64,000 nucleotides of DNA from Microbacterium endophyticum (lineage in GTDB: Bacteria > Actinomycetota > Actinomycetes > Actinomycetales > Microbacteriaceae). The notes beneath the pieces were generated by a model. That model made no database searches, was not told where the DNA came from, and saw only the letters and a list, made by a program, of their open reading frames with translations. Below are positions 42,711 through 51,001 of this stretch, piece by piece (positions within the stretch are counted from its first letter, which is position 1; each line of letters starts with the position of its first letter). The stretch lies in NCBI RefSeq assembly GCF_011047135.1, contig NZ_CP049255.1, positions 1,364,001-1,428,000 of the forward strand, given 5' to 3'. The position numbers and the translations under genes are program-made.

Positions 42711-43007
42711 CATGTAGACATAGTCCCATGACTTGTCCGGCCGGTCCCGAGAAGGGAACCCGGGTGAAACCACCCACCCAGCTCACGCCACGGCTGCGGA
42801 ATTAAGCCTCGTAAGTAGATGCGGGAGGGCAGCTCAGAAGCGCGGGCATCGATCGCGTCCGCGGGTCTGCTTCACACGCCGCCCAACGCCGGAAACGCAG
42901 CCCATCCTTCTCTAGAGGGTCACTGACGCCGATGTTCGTGTCTGGCGCTTGCAAGCCCTCAGCCAAATCTCTGTGGGATGTCCGAGGTGTGAAGTATGGT
43001 GTGAACC
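42711..43007. other. Divergent intergenic region between the nuclease and the TIGR04255 operon
   Basis: No gene is seen. It must carry promoters in both directions. On the plus side TATGGT (42995-43000) lies 7 nt before the ATG at 43008. It is embedded in a direct repeat GGTGTGAA (42986-42993 and 42998-43005, 12 bp apart) that could bind the HTH protein of the operon. Confidence 0.5.
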
Positions 43008-43823
43008 ATGACTGATCGAGAGCGTTACCGCCCGTTCACGAACGACCCAAACGCGCGAGTGCGCTTTGATGCTGCCCCGCTCGAGTTCGTTCTCTGCCAG
43101 ATCCGGTGGCCTAGTCTGGCCGCCCTGCAAGGTGACATTAGTCCAGTTGCGAAGAAGTTCGGCTCACTTCTGTCCGGCTTTCCTCTCTACACCGAAGCCC
43201 AGGAGATGTCGATCGAGGTGACACCCGAAGGTGTCAAACAATATCCGGCCGGAACGGTGTACCAGTGGAGCTCCGCCGACAGGACGATTGGAGTGAGTTT
43301 CACGAAAGACTTCGTGGCCCTCACGTCCAAGAATTACGCAGGGTACGAATCGTTCAACGCCCAGCTCCGTGATGTACTCACAGCCCTCGATGAGTCCGCC
43401 GATATCCCTCTCATCGAACGAATTGGTGTGCGCTACCTAAATCGAATCACCGATGAGAATCATGTGGCCCGCATTGACGAGCTTGTTCACCCCGAATTAC
43501 TTGGGCACCAGGCGTTGAAGCCGGCCACTTCCGAGGTCCATCTGGTGCAAGCCCTTACACAATCGCTTTTCCAAGTCGGAAGTGGACACCTTCAGGCCCG
43601 GTCAGGCATGTTGGCTCCCGGCGAAACACTTGATCCGACGGTGGAATCTCTTCCGACCCAGTCTTGGGTGCTGGATATCGATTCATTCCGACAGCACGAG
43701 CTGGTCTTCAGCGTGGAGAACGCGCTTGCTGAGGCCGGCCGCCTCTCAGACGCGGCCTACGATTTCTTTAAGCTCGTTATTCGTCAGGGATTCGTCGAAG
43801 CGTTTGAAGGGAGGGAGCTTTGA
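43008..43823 (+). CDS. TIGR04255 family protein
   Basis: A 271-residue soluble protein of the sporadically distributed TIGR04255 family. Typical segments are VRFDAAPLEFVLCQIRWPSL near the N-terminus, TVYQWSSADRTIGVSFTKDF, and IPLIERIGVRYLNRIT. No catalytic motif is known. It is the first gene of a three-gene operon: the next start (TTG 43820) overlaps its stop. The ATG at 43008 lies 7 nt behind TATGGT, consistent with a leaderless mRNA. Patchy distribution and location next to an OLD-like nuclease point to a defence or mobile-element role, which is inference. Confidence 0.85.
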   Translation: MTDRERYRPFTNDPNARVRFDAAPLEFVLCQIRWPSLAALQGDISPVAKKFGSLLSGFPLYTEAQEMSIEVTPEGVKQYPAGTVYQWSSADRTIGVSFTKDFVALTSKNYAGYESFNAQLRDVLTALDESADIPLIERIGVRYLNRITDENHVARIDELVHPELLGHQALKPATSEVHLVQALTQSLFQVGSGHLQARSGMLAPGETLDPTVESLPTQSWVLDIDSFRQHELVFSVENALAEAGRLSDAAYDFFKLVIRQGFVEAFEGREL

Positions 43824-44380
43824 GCACCGCCGCCCCACCAATCCGGAATAGGCGTCGGCCGCAGCACCCAGCCCGGATCGCACAGTTCAGCATCGCAGCA
43901 GCAGCGATCACGTCATCGATAGCATTCGCGGGCGTCCCCGCCGTCACTTGGTCCGGTACCACCGCTGCACACCAACGCCCGTCCGCCCGCGTCCCATTCG
44001 CCGACATCACGGCAATGGGCTCTACGTACCGAACCGTCGTGGAACTTAACGACCGCTCAGCCTCAGCAGGTAACTCAGTCACTCGGCTACGCGAACTCTC
44101 TAACCTGACAGCAGACCAGCTAGCACGCCTCTTTGACGTCTCCCGCCGTTCTATCCAGAACTGGATTAGCGGTGAACCGATGGCGGCGACCCATGAGGAG
44201 CGCCTTAGCCACCTGACATCGGTGATCAGCGCGGCGGGAGCGACCCCTGAGGAACGCCGCAAGAAACTTCTCAGCTCGGCGAACGGTATGAGCCTTTTCC
44301 ACCAGCTAGTCGGCGAGCTTGAGGATGAGGAAATACTCGATCCTGCACCTGTCTCGGCCCGAGATCGCCTCCTCGCCTGA
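43820..44380 (+). CDS. Helix-turn-helix protein with N-terminal hydrophobic segment
   Basis: A 186-residue protein. Residues 18-42 (ARIAQFSIAAAAITSSIAFA then GVPAVTW) form a probable membrane helix or signal anchor. The middle holds an XRE-type helix-turn-helix (about 92-115: LTADQLARLFDVSRRSIQNW), followed by a charged helical C-terminus. A membrane-tethered DNA-binding protein would be unusual. The start is TTG at 43820, overlapping the TIGR04255 stop, and its own stop is 1 bp before the next ATG, so all three genes are tightly coupled. Confidence 0.75.
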   Translation: MSTAAPPIRNRRRPQHPARIAQFSIAAAAITSSIAFAGVPAVTWSGTTAAHQRPSARVPFADITAMGSTYRTVVELNDRSASAGNSVTRLRELSNLTADQLARLFDVSRRSIQNWISGEPMAATHEERLSHLTSVISAAGATPEERRKKLLSSANGMSLFHQLVGELEDEEILDPAPVSARDRLLA

Positions 44381-44381
44381 C

Positions 44382-45398
44382 ATGGAGGCCGGTGACCACC
44401 TTGAGGATATTCGATCCGCACGGCAAGGGGACGTGCTGGCAATCCCGTGGATTCCGACAGTTACGGCGGGACTGCCAGCCCAGCTCCCCACACCTCATGG
44501 AGTCGTAGTCCTCAGCCAAACCTGTGATGTTGTTCGAGATCCCGGCTTCAGACCGAACATTCTGGTGGCTCCAATACTCGATTCTCCCACGCAGCAACAA
44601 TTCTCCGACGCCCGGCGAGGACGCGCACCGCTGTTGCTTCATCTGCCGGCTGTAGGCGGATCGGCGGAGAGGCTCGCCGATCTCCAGCACGCGACTTCAG
44701 TCACCAAGAGCAGCGCGATCGGAGCGCTGCTGACTAGTCGTCACACAACCGCCGACAGCTCTGCCGATGCGGCACATCTGGGAGCGCGCGTCGGCAGAAC
44801 GTACTCAAGATTTGCTTTCCCCGACGAGGTCCACGCCTTCACGGACACTCTGTCCAAGAAAGCGAGGGAAACCAGTGGCTCTTCGAAACCCTTTGGGCGC
44901 GTAATCGACTACGTCGAGGATCTGCGACTCAAGGCAAATCAATGGGATCGGCCAGCTCGAGTGCTGACTCTCTACATTGTCGTGCCAAGTAGGCTTCTTA
45001 TTCACCGCGACGACGTCGACCCTGACTGGAAATGGGCGACAGGTCGACCAGAGAAGTCAAAGCAGACGGAAGACATGAACACGGTCCCGCTCGCACGAGT
45101 TTCGGAAATACTCGCCGATGCGTGCGATGCGTATGAAGCGGACCCGCAAACTGCGAACCTGACCACGCTGTTCCGCCTGTGGCACGCGTGGTCACAGAGG
45201 ACACGTACTGAACTCCTGGACCCACTCATCGGTGAGGAGATAGCGGAGGTAAGGCTAAACCTGGAAAGTGACGATCAGTTCTCGCTGCGGCAGATGAGAC
45301 GCACGGCAAGCCTCGATCTCGAGGATCTCTCCGATTCACGCGGCGCAATGGAAGGAAAACAAGAAGCCGGGCCGGCCCCGGGCCGGGAAATCGATTGA
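44382..45398 (+). CDS. Unrecognised protein with conserved-looking Ser-Gln-Thr-Cys-Asp motif
   Basis: A 338-residue soluble protein I cannot assign. Near the N-terminus it has RQGDVLAIPWIPTVTAGLPA and then HGVVVLSQTCDVVRDPGFRP. The hydrophobic strand ending in SQTCD has the look of a catalytic or metal-binding loop. The rest is mixed alpha/beta with a charged C-terminal tail. I chose the ATG at 44382, one base after the HTH gene's stop; the open frame begins earlier (44319) but inside the HTH gene. It is the third gene of the TIGR04255 operon. Confidence 0.75.
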   Translation: MEAGDHLEDIRSARQGDVLAIPWIPTVTAGLPAQLPTPHGVVVLSQTCDVVRDPGFRPNILVAPILDSPTQQQFSDARRGRAPLLLHLPAVGGSAERLADLQHATSVTKSSAIGALLTSRHTTADSSADAAHLGARVGRTYSRFAFPDEVHAFTDTLSKKARETSGSSKPFGRVIDYVEDLRLKANQWDRPARVLTLYIVVPSRLLIHRDDVDPDWKWATGRPEKSKQTEDMNTVPLARVSEILADACDAYEADPQTANLTTLFRLWHAWSQRTRTELLDPLIGEEIAEVRLNLESDDQFSLRQMRRTASLDLEDLSDSRGAMEGKQEAGPAPGREID

Positions 45399-45484
45399 AA
45401 CCACCCAGAACCAGCCACCACCAACGAGCACGACTTCCGCGGAATCACGCAGCAAACGAGCACTCGTGAGCACCCGTAAACCCG

Positions 45485-45540
45485 GTGCATACGACTGAAA
45501 ATCGTGAGGTCAGCTTCCGGACGCCCTTCCCGGGGCACAC
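45485..45540 (+). repeat. tRNA-like 3' half, right boundary copy of the accessory region
   Basis: CTGAAAATCGTGAGGTCA (45495-45512) repeats 38568-38585 exactly, and after a diverged T arm both copies share GACGCCC. Here the ACGA/TCGT anticodon stem is intact but the T stem is not, so this copy is more decayed. It lies 97 bp past the last gene of the TIGR04255 operon. The remainder of 45399-45593 has no gene. Confidence 0.55.
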
Positions 45541-45593
45541 CTCACACCTACGCGATGCCGTGTCCTGAAGAAACAGACAAATGATGCCGCAAC

Positions 45594-46103
45594 CTATTCG
45601 ACCAACGACCTCGTGGTGAATGTATCTTCCGTGACGGTCAGCGCATTCAGAGCACTGTCCAGACCGACATCCTTCGGTGCACCGCATCCGGTTGTGGGGA
45701 TCGCGACGCGCACGACGTTTCCGCCCACGTCTTCGACCCAGAGCTCGGGAAAAACGTATCCGACAGCTGAGCAGGCCCCGAGTGATCTCGGGTCGCTGGG
45801 CGTAGCGAGAGCAGCGAGCACCGGGCCCAAATCTCCTTCAAGCCGCTCGAGACGTGCTCCCGTCCAGGTGCCATCGGTGTCTTCCCACGTTGCGTCTGGA
45901 TCACATCGAAGAACAGCGGCCGCGGTGAAATCCGGCGGCACGAGTCCCGGCTCGGCATAGCCGTCTTCGTAGGTTTCGGGGCACGTCACTGCCGCGACGG
46001 GCTGAGCTTCGATGCGAGGATCGGGGCCGACCCCAGGAACGATCCCGCATCCGGCCAGCATCATCATGAGGCAGAGGGCCGCAACCACTCGAATTCGTCG
46101 CAT
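45594..46103 (-). CDS. Lipoprotein of unknown function
   Basis: A 169-residue protein with the signal MRRIRVVAALCLMMMLAGCG, a clear lipobox (LAGC). The mature part has several Cys (TCPETYE, LRCDPDATWED, LGACSAVGYVFPELWV, TGCGAPKD) that may form disulfides. No family is recognised. The ATG at 46103 is chosen because it begins the signal peptide; the frame upstream is not signal-like. It is the first chromosomal gene right of the accessory region. Confidence 0.78.
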   Translation of the reverse strand: MRRIRVVAALCLMMMLAGCGIVPGVGPDPRIEAQPVAAVTCPETYEDGYAEPGLVPPDFTAAAVLRCDPDATWEDTDGTWTGARLERLEGDLGPVLAALATPSDPRSLGACSAVGYVFPELWVEDVGGNVVRVAIPTTGCGAPKDVGLDSALNALTVTEDTFTTRSLVE

Positions 46104-46267
46104 CCACCCACCTCCGATATCGACGCTAAACCGCCTTTGACGACGCAACACAACAAGCGCGTAACGATCAGCCCGATACGAACTCGAGGTCGCTGACGAT
46201 TCGTACTGCCGCGCCACCAATCCGCCGCCCAATGGGTCGTGCGCGGCTCAGCACCTATCGTGAAGGG

Positions 46268-46681
46268 GTGACTTCAGCCTCTCCCGATGCCCCACGCCAG
46301 ATCCATGTTTCTGCGGCCGTGATCACTGACTCCGACGGCCGACTGCTGCTCGTGCGAAAAAACGGCACAACGGCATTCATGCAGCCGGGGGGTAAACCCG
46401 AGGCAGGAGAGTCAGCGAGCGAAACTCTCATTCGAGAGCTCGAAGAAGAGATCGGTGTGCGGCTGGGTGCCGATGATCTTGAGCCCCTTGGCACGTTCAC
46501 CGCCGTCGCTGCGAACGAGGCCGGCTTCGATGTTGTCGCCGACGTCTTCGCGGCCAATATCGGAGCGCACCGACCTCAGATCGCGGCCGAGATCGCAGAA
46601 CTCCGCTGGATCACCCGCGCTGATGCCGACCTCATCGAGGTTGCACCTCTTGCCCGCGAGTATTTTCTCCCCGAGGCGTGA
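46268..46681 (+). CDS. Nudix hydrolase
   Basis: A 137-residue Nudix enzyme. The Nudix box is complete, from GGKPEAGESASETLIRELEE to EIGV, with the Glu residues that bind Mg2+. HVSAAVITDSDGRLLLVRKN precedes it and WITRADADLIEVAPLAREYF follows. It hydrolyses a nucleoside diphosphate linked to another moiety; MutT-like or NADH-like use is open. The GTG at 46268 lies 6 nt behind TATCGT (46256-46261), indicating a leaderless start. It is followed by a membrane protein gene after 15 bp. Confidence 0.92.
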   Translation: MTSASPDAPRQIHVSAAVITDSDGRLLLVRKNGTTAFMQPGGKPEAGESASETLIRELEEEIGVRLGADDLEPLGTFTAVAANEAGFDVVADVFAANIGAHRPQIAAEIAELRWITRADADLIEVAPLAREYFLPEA

Positions 46682-46696
46682 CGGGAGGCGTTTCGC

Positions 46697-47482
46697 ATGA
46701 ACGACGAGGTGAATGTCGAACTTCGCGCGCTCCGAGCGCGGGCGTACGGCCCGAATGCCGATCTTCACGACGACCCTGAAGCGTTGCGGCGGTTGCAGGA
46801 ACTCGAAGCGATGTCGCGCGGTGCCGACGCTGCACCGGACCCAGACGAAATGACCCGTGCGGCGCCCTCCCCCGCCGAGGAATTTCTTGCCTCGCCCGAG
46901 CTGCAACCGGACCCCGAACCCGCGCTCGATGTTGAGCCCGCACTCGCCGACGAATCCACGCAACGCACGAAGTGGAGTGCACGACGGATCGGCATGGTGT
47001 GGTTGGCATCCGTTGTCGCAGCGGTCGTCGTCGCAACCGCTGTCACCGCCGTTGTGAGCCGCCGAGTTCAGGCCGATCCGCAAGAGATCGCCGTGTTGAC
47101 AGTTGATCCCACTGCCGAACTACCTGGAATTCTCGTCGGATCATTCGGTGATGCACCACCCGAGGCCTCTCAAGACGAGCAGGGCCGAGGGTTCACTGAC
47201 TTCTTCGGGCTCTCGGCTTTCGCAGTCTCGGGGCAACTGTGGGGGTACAGCGGTGACGACGAGTGTCTGGTTTTGGGTGCGACCGCGGGTTTCTCGCCCG
47301 AATCCGACTCTTTCGAGGGCCCCCTCTACAGCGGATGCAGCGCCGGCGGCTTTCCCGCGACACTGCAATTCGTCGTATCGAACTCGGTCCCGCAAGAGCT
47401 CCGGGACGCATACCCCGAGGGCACAGCCTTTCAGTTCATCCTCGATGGTTCCGAAGTAATCGTGCTGAGCGACGCCGAATAA
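46697..47482 (+). CDS. Single-pass membrane protein of unknown function
   Basis: A 261-residue protein. Acidic cytoplasmic N-terminus of about 95 residues with a helical start (NVELRALRARAYGPNADLHD), one transmembrane helix (RIGMVWLASVVAAVVVATAV), and an outer domain with two Cys (DDECLVLGATAG, YSGCSAGGFPAT). The N-terminal segment resembles proteins attached to the division or wall machinery of actinobacteria, but I cannot name a family. GGGAGG precedes the ATG at 46697. Probably co-transcribed with the Nudix gene. Confidence 0.78.
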   Translation: MNDEVNVELRALRARAYGPNADLHDDPEALRRLQELEAMSRGADAAPDPDEMTRAAPSPAEEFLASPELQPDPEPALDVEPALADESTQRTKWSARRIGMVWLASVVAAVVVATAVTAVVSRRVQADPQEIAVLTVDPTAELPGILVGSFGDAPPEASQDEQGRGFTDFFGLSAFAVSGQLWGYSGDDECLVLGATAGFSPESDSFEGPLYSGCSAGGFPATLQFVVSNSVPQELRDAYPEGTAFQFILDGSEVIVLSDAE

Positions 47483-47491
47483 CCACGGCCT

Positions 47492-48052
47492 TCACATGTT
47501 CCAGCGGATGACGGCCGCCGACTCCTTCTCGTAGCCCAAGACCGAGACACTCGCTGTTTGGATCGGAAAGCTCTGGCCGAAGACGAGGGGAAAGTCGAGC
47601 CACGTGAGCGCGAGAACACGCAACGCGTGGCCGTGGGCAAAGCAGATCGCCTTGTCGACTCCGGAGTCACGCACGCGACTCATCACTCGCGTGAGTCGAG
47701 CGCGCACCTGATCGGCCGATTCGCCACCCTCGCAGCCCGTGAACCAGATTCGCCAGCCCGGGTGGGTCTCGCGAATCTCGTCACTTGTCATTCCCTCGAA
47801 GTCGCCGTAATACCACTCGGAAAGATCGTCGTCGGTGGTGACGTCATCGAAGCCTGCGAGTTCTGCCGTGCGCCTGGCCCGCAGACGCGGACTCGACAGC
47901 ACCAGATCGAAATCGTTGGGGTTCAGCTGCGCCTGCAGTGCCTGCGCCTGCTCGACGCCCCGCTCTGTGAGGTCGAGATCAGTGATCGATGTGTGTCGAC
48001 CCGACTTGCTCCACTCGGTTTCGCCGTGGCGGACAATGTACAACTCAGTCAT
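47492..48052 (-). CDS. Histidine phosphatase family (phosphoglycerate-mutase-like) protein
   Basis: A 186-residue enzyme. The phosphohistidine motif is ELYIVRHGETEWSKSGRHTS, followed by LTERGVEQAQALQ and the second His in ICFAHGHALRVLALTWL. The small size fits a broad phosphatase (2H branch 1) more than a glycolytic mutase. The ATG at 48052 starts directly before the first beta strand. It is convergent with the upstream membrane-protein gene (9 bp gap) and divergent from budA. Confidence 0.92.
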   Translation of the reverse strand: MTELYIVRHGETEWSKSGRHTSITDLDLTERGVEQAQALQAQLNPNDFDLVLSSPRLRARRTAELAGFDDVTTDDDLSEWYYGDFEGMTSDEIRETHPGWRIWFTGCEGGESADQVRARLTRVMSRVRDSGVDKAICFAHGHALRVLALTWLDFPLVFGQSFPIQTASVSVLGYEKESAAVIRWNM

Positions 48053-48126
48053 GCGCGGACCCTTTCGATCACTCCGGTACCCAGTGTGTCGCGTTTTGAC
48101 ACCTTCCGGCGAGATAGCCTCGCACC

Positions 48127-48861
48127 GTGACGACTGAACAAACCCTGACCGACGCCGCAGTGACGCAATTCGCGGTGCTCGATGCGCTTCTTGCCGGCGC
48201 ATACGAATCCGGCGTCGCGGTTTCTCGAGTGCGGCAACGCGGTGATTTTGGCATCGGATGCTGCGAGCACCTGGGCGGCGAAGTCATCATCCTCGACGGC
48301 GACGTTTTCGAATGCACTGTCGATGAGGCACCCGACCGCATGAGAGACGAGCAGATCCTGCCCTTCGTCGACGTGTGCCACTTTGCCTCGCCGACTGTGC
48401 GGGAGGTCGCCGGATCAGATCTCGCCGAATTCACCCGGAGCGTCGAGAGCGCACTGCTCAGCCGCAACCTCTTCCACGCCGTGCGCGCGGACGGGGTCTT
48501 CGCGTCAGTGCTCGTTCGGGTGACCCAGCGGCAAGAGCATCCGTATCGTCCGCTTGCCGAAGTAACCAACGGGCAGATCGAGACTTTGCTGACCGATGTT
48601 CGCGGCACCCTCGTCGGCTTTTGGGCACCCACGATCTATCAGGGCATCACCGTTGCCGGGCTTCACATCCACTTTCTCGCGGATGACCGTAGCGTCGGCG
48701 GACACGTACTCGATGTCACTGTCGATCAGGCCGAACTGGGGATCGCGGCCTACGCTCGGTTCGATCTGCACCTACCGAGCGATGACCACTTTTTGCGCAC
48801 CGAACTCACTCACGACGAAGACCACCGCATCGTGACCGTGGAAGGTGGCGGCAAAAAGTAG
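48127..48861 (+). CDS. budA: Alpha-acetolactate decarboxylase
   Basis: Converts 2-acetolactate to acetoin in butanediol-type overflow metabolism. The 244-residue length fits. Conserved parts are GDFGIGCCEHLGGEVIILDG, ILPFVDVCHFA, GTLVGFWAPTIYQGITVAGL and HIHFLADDRSVGGH, whose three His bind the catalytic zinc. No budB or budC gene is adjacent. The GTG at 48127 is 6 nt behind TAGCCT (48115-48120), so a leaderless mRNA is likely. Confidence 0.95.
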   Translation: MTTEQTLTDAAVTQFAVLDALLAGAYESGVAVSRVRQRGDFGIGCCEHLGGEVIILDGDVFECTVDEAPDRMRDEQILPFVDVCHFASPTVREVAGSDLAEFTRSVESALLSRNLFHAVRADGVFASVLVRVTQRQEHPYRPLAEVTNGQIETLLTDVRGTLVGFWAPTIYQGITVAGLHIHFLADDRSVGGHVLDVTVDQAELGIAAYARFDLHLPSDDHFLRTELTHDEDHRIVTVEGGGKK

Positions 48862-48892
48862 TCCGGCCCCCGCAACCGCTTATCGTGAACCC

Positions 48893-50125
48893 GTGAAGAA
48901 TCACGACATCGTCATCATCGGAGCAGGGCTCGCCGGTCTCCGCTGTGCGGCGAGCGTGGCCGCTTCCGGACGCGGCGTCACGGTCCTCGAAGCCGAAGAT
49001 GTCGTCGGCGGTCGACAGCGCACAATCGCGCGCGACGGATTTTTGCTCGATCGGGGTTTCCAGGTGCTCAATCCGGCATACCCCGCCGTCAAACGATGGG
49101 TCGACATCGACGAACTCGACCTGCGTACCTTTCCCGTTGGCGTGCGTGTTCGCCGCGAAAGCGGCATATCTGAGCTGAGTCATCCGCTTCGGCATCCGTC
49201 GACGATCATCCGCACTCTCCGAAGCGGCCTCGTCTCGCCGCGGGATGCCGCAGCACTCCTCCGCTGGATCGCGCCGGCGCTGATTCGCCCCCGCGCCGTT
49301 ATCTCCGGCACCGACCGCACGCTGACCGAGGGCCTTGACCGGGTCGGACTCCACGGACCACTTCGCACTGAGGTGCTCGAAACCTTTCTTTCGGGCGTAA
49401 TCGCCGATGACTCGGGTCAAACATCCGATGCTTTCGTGCGGCTCCTTGTGCGCATGTTCGTTTTGGGAGCCCCCGGCGTTCCCGCAGCAGGCATCGCGGC
49501 GCTTCCAGCGCAACTTGCCCGAAAGGCAACCGCAGCCGGTGCCGATATCCGGCTCGGGATGCGGGTGCAGAACCTCCGCACGCACACCGACGGCGTCGAG
49601 CTTGATGTCGCCGGGTCCGACCCCATCCGCGCGCGCGACGTCATCGTCGCCGTCGGCCCCGGGGCGGTCACCGACCTGCTCGACATGCCGCGTCCGGCGA
49701 CGAAGGGATTGCAGACCTGGTGGTTCAGCGCAGACAGCGCGCCGACGGCATCCGCTCTGATCTCAGTAGATGGCCGCCGGAACGGACCCGTCGTCAACAC
49801 TGTCGTGATGTCGAACACAGCACCGAGTTATGCACCAGCGGGTAAGCACCTCATCGAGGCGACCTGCCTGCTGGCATCAGCGGCGACCGAAGCCGACGTG
49901 CGCAGCCATCTCGCAGAAATTTGGGGAGTCGCGATCGCCGACTGGCAACTCTTGCAGCGCGACGACATCCCCGATGCCTTGCCCGCGCAGCCCGCGCCGC
50001 TCAGCACCGAGCGCGTGCCTCGACACAGCGAACATGTCTACTTTGCGGGTGACCACCGAGACACCGCGTCGATTCAGGGCGCGCTCGTCTCGGGCGAACG
50101 CGCAGCGCACGCACTTCTCGGCTGA
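48893..50125 (+). CDS. FAD-dependent oxidoreductase (amine oxidase/phytoene-desaturase-like)
   Basis: A 410-residue flavoprotein. The dinucleotide-binding motif is DIVIIGAGLAGLRCAASVAA, with the ribose-binding Glu in VTVLEAEDVVGGRQRT, and the C-terminal FAD motif is HVYFAGDHRDTASIQGALVS. The middle holds the substrate domain. This pattern fits the NAD(P)-binding Rossmann-like amine-oxidase group; the substrate is not known. The GTG at 48893 is 6 nt behind TATCGT (48881-48886), the same layout as the Nudix gene. It ends 12 bp from the convergent hydrolase. Confidence 0.9.
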   Translation: MKNHDIVIIGAGLAGLRCAASVAASGRGVTVLEAEDVVGGRQRTIARDGFLLDRGFQVLNPAYPAVKRWVDIDELDLRTFPVGVRVRRESGISELSHPLRHPSTIIRTLRSGLVSPRDAAALLRWIAPALIRPRAVISGTDRTLTEGLDRVGLHGPLRTEVLETFLSGVIADDSGQTSDAFVRLLVRMFVLGAPGVPAAGIAALPAQLARKATAAGADIRLGMRVQNLRTHTDGVELDVAGSDPIRARDVIVAVGPGAVTDLLDMPRPATKGLQTWWFSADSAPTASALISVDGRRNGPVVNTVVMSNTAPSYAPAGKHLIEATCLLASAATEADVRSHLAEIWGVAIADWQLLQRDDIPDALPAQPAPLSTERVPRHSEHVYFAGDHRDTASIQGALVSGERAAHALLG

Positions 50126-50137
50126 AGCTAACCGCGC

Positions 50138-50953
50138 CTAGCTTGCGTCGCGTTCGCGAGAGAGAAAGTCGATCGCGTCGTGGCGAAAGTCGCGCGAACC
50201 GGGCGTATTGAAGTGGTGCCGACCCGGAACCTCAAGAAATGACCCGCGCGGAGTCGCCGCCGCGAGCTTTCGAGAGTCGTCGAGAATCGCATCTTCGCTC
50301 CCCGTGACAAACAAGACCTCCTGTTGCGGCGGGTGTGCCGCGTCGGGGTCGCCTTCGCCGTGCCGCATTCCCTCGGCGAGCGCTATCAGCGCATGCAGGT
50401 CGTTTCCGGGGACCCGTTCAGCCAGCGTGACGTAGTTGTTCGTCACGCGGTCTTCGACCGGCACACCATCGTCTGCGTATGCGCGCGCTTGGTCGATCTG
50501 CAGGCGCGCGAGCGGGCGACCATCAGGGATACCGCCGAGCACCGCCTCGCTCACGCGATCAGCGTCATCAACGGCAAGTTGCCATCCCACCCTCGCGCCG
50601 AGTGAGTACCCGATGTACTGCACTGTGTCGAGCAAATAGGTGTCTAAGACATTGACCAGGTCGCTCACGAGCGCCGTCATCTCGTACCCGCTCGGGTCAC
50701 GCGGCTTGTCACTCGCACCGTGACCGCGCTGGTCAACACCCAGCACGCGAAATCCCGCGCGTGTGAGGTCGCGCACCCAACCGGTGTTGACCCAGTTGTC
50801 GCGACAGCTCGACGCAAACCCATGCACGCACAGCACGGTCGGCGCGTTGTCGTCACCCCACGTGTAGGTCGCGATGCGATCAGCGCCCGCCATCACGAAC
50901 TGAGGCTCCGGCATCTCGGTCAAGGGGCGAAGCGCACTATCCATAGGTGCCAT
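50138..50953 (-). CDS. Alpha/beta hydrolase
   Basis: A 271-residue alpha/beta hydrolase. The oxyanion segment is VLCVHGFASSCRDNW, followed by RVLGVDQRGHGASDKP, the nucleophile elbow YIGYSLGARVGWQLAV (Ser), an acid in FVTGSEDAILDD and the His in VPGRHHFNTPGSRDF. The triad is complete. It may be an esterase or C-C hydrolase; the substrate is unknown. The ATG at 50953 has AGGGGG five bases upstream; GTG at 50959 is an alternative. Divergent from the YdeI-like gene. Confidence 0.9.
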   Translation of the reverse strand: MAPMDSALRPLTEMPEPQFVMAGADRIATYTWGDDNAPTVLCVHGFASSCRDNWVNTGWVRDLTRAGFRVLGVDQRGHGASDKPRDPSGYEMTALVSDLVNVLDTYLLDTVQYIGYSLGARVGWQLAVDDADRVSEAVLGGIPDGRPLARLQIDQARAYADDGVPVEDRVTNNYVTLAERVPGNDLHALIALAEGMRHGEGDPDAAHPPQQEVLFVTGSEDAILDDSRKLAAATPRGSFLEVPGRHHFNTPGSRDFRHDAIDFLSRERDAS

Positions 50954-51001
50954 TGTCACCCCCTGGCTCTACACTCGGCGACATATCTCCCGGAGGAAGA
51001 C

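Noticed and set aside
44319..44381. Earlier start for the third gene of the TIGR04255 operon
   Set aside because: It would lie inside the HTH gene; the ATG at 44382 directly after the HTH stop is the more usual coupling.
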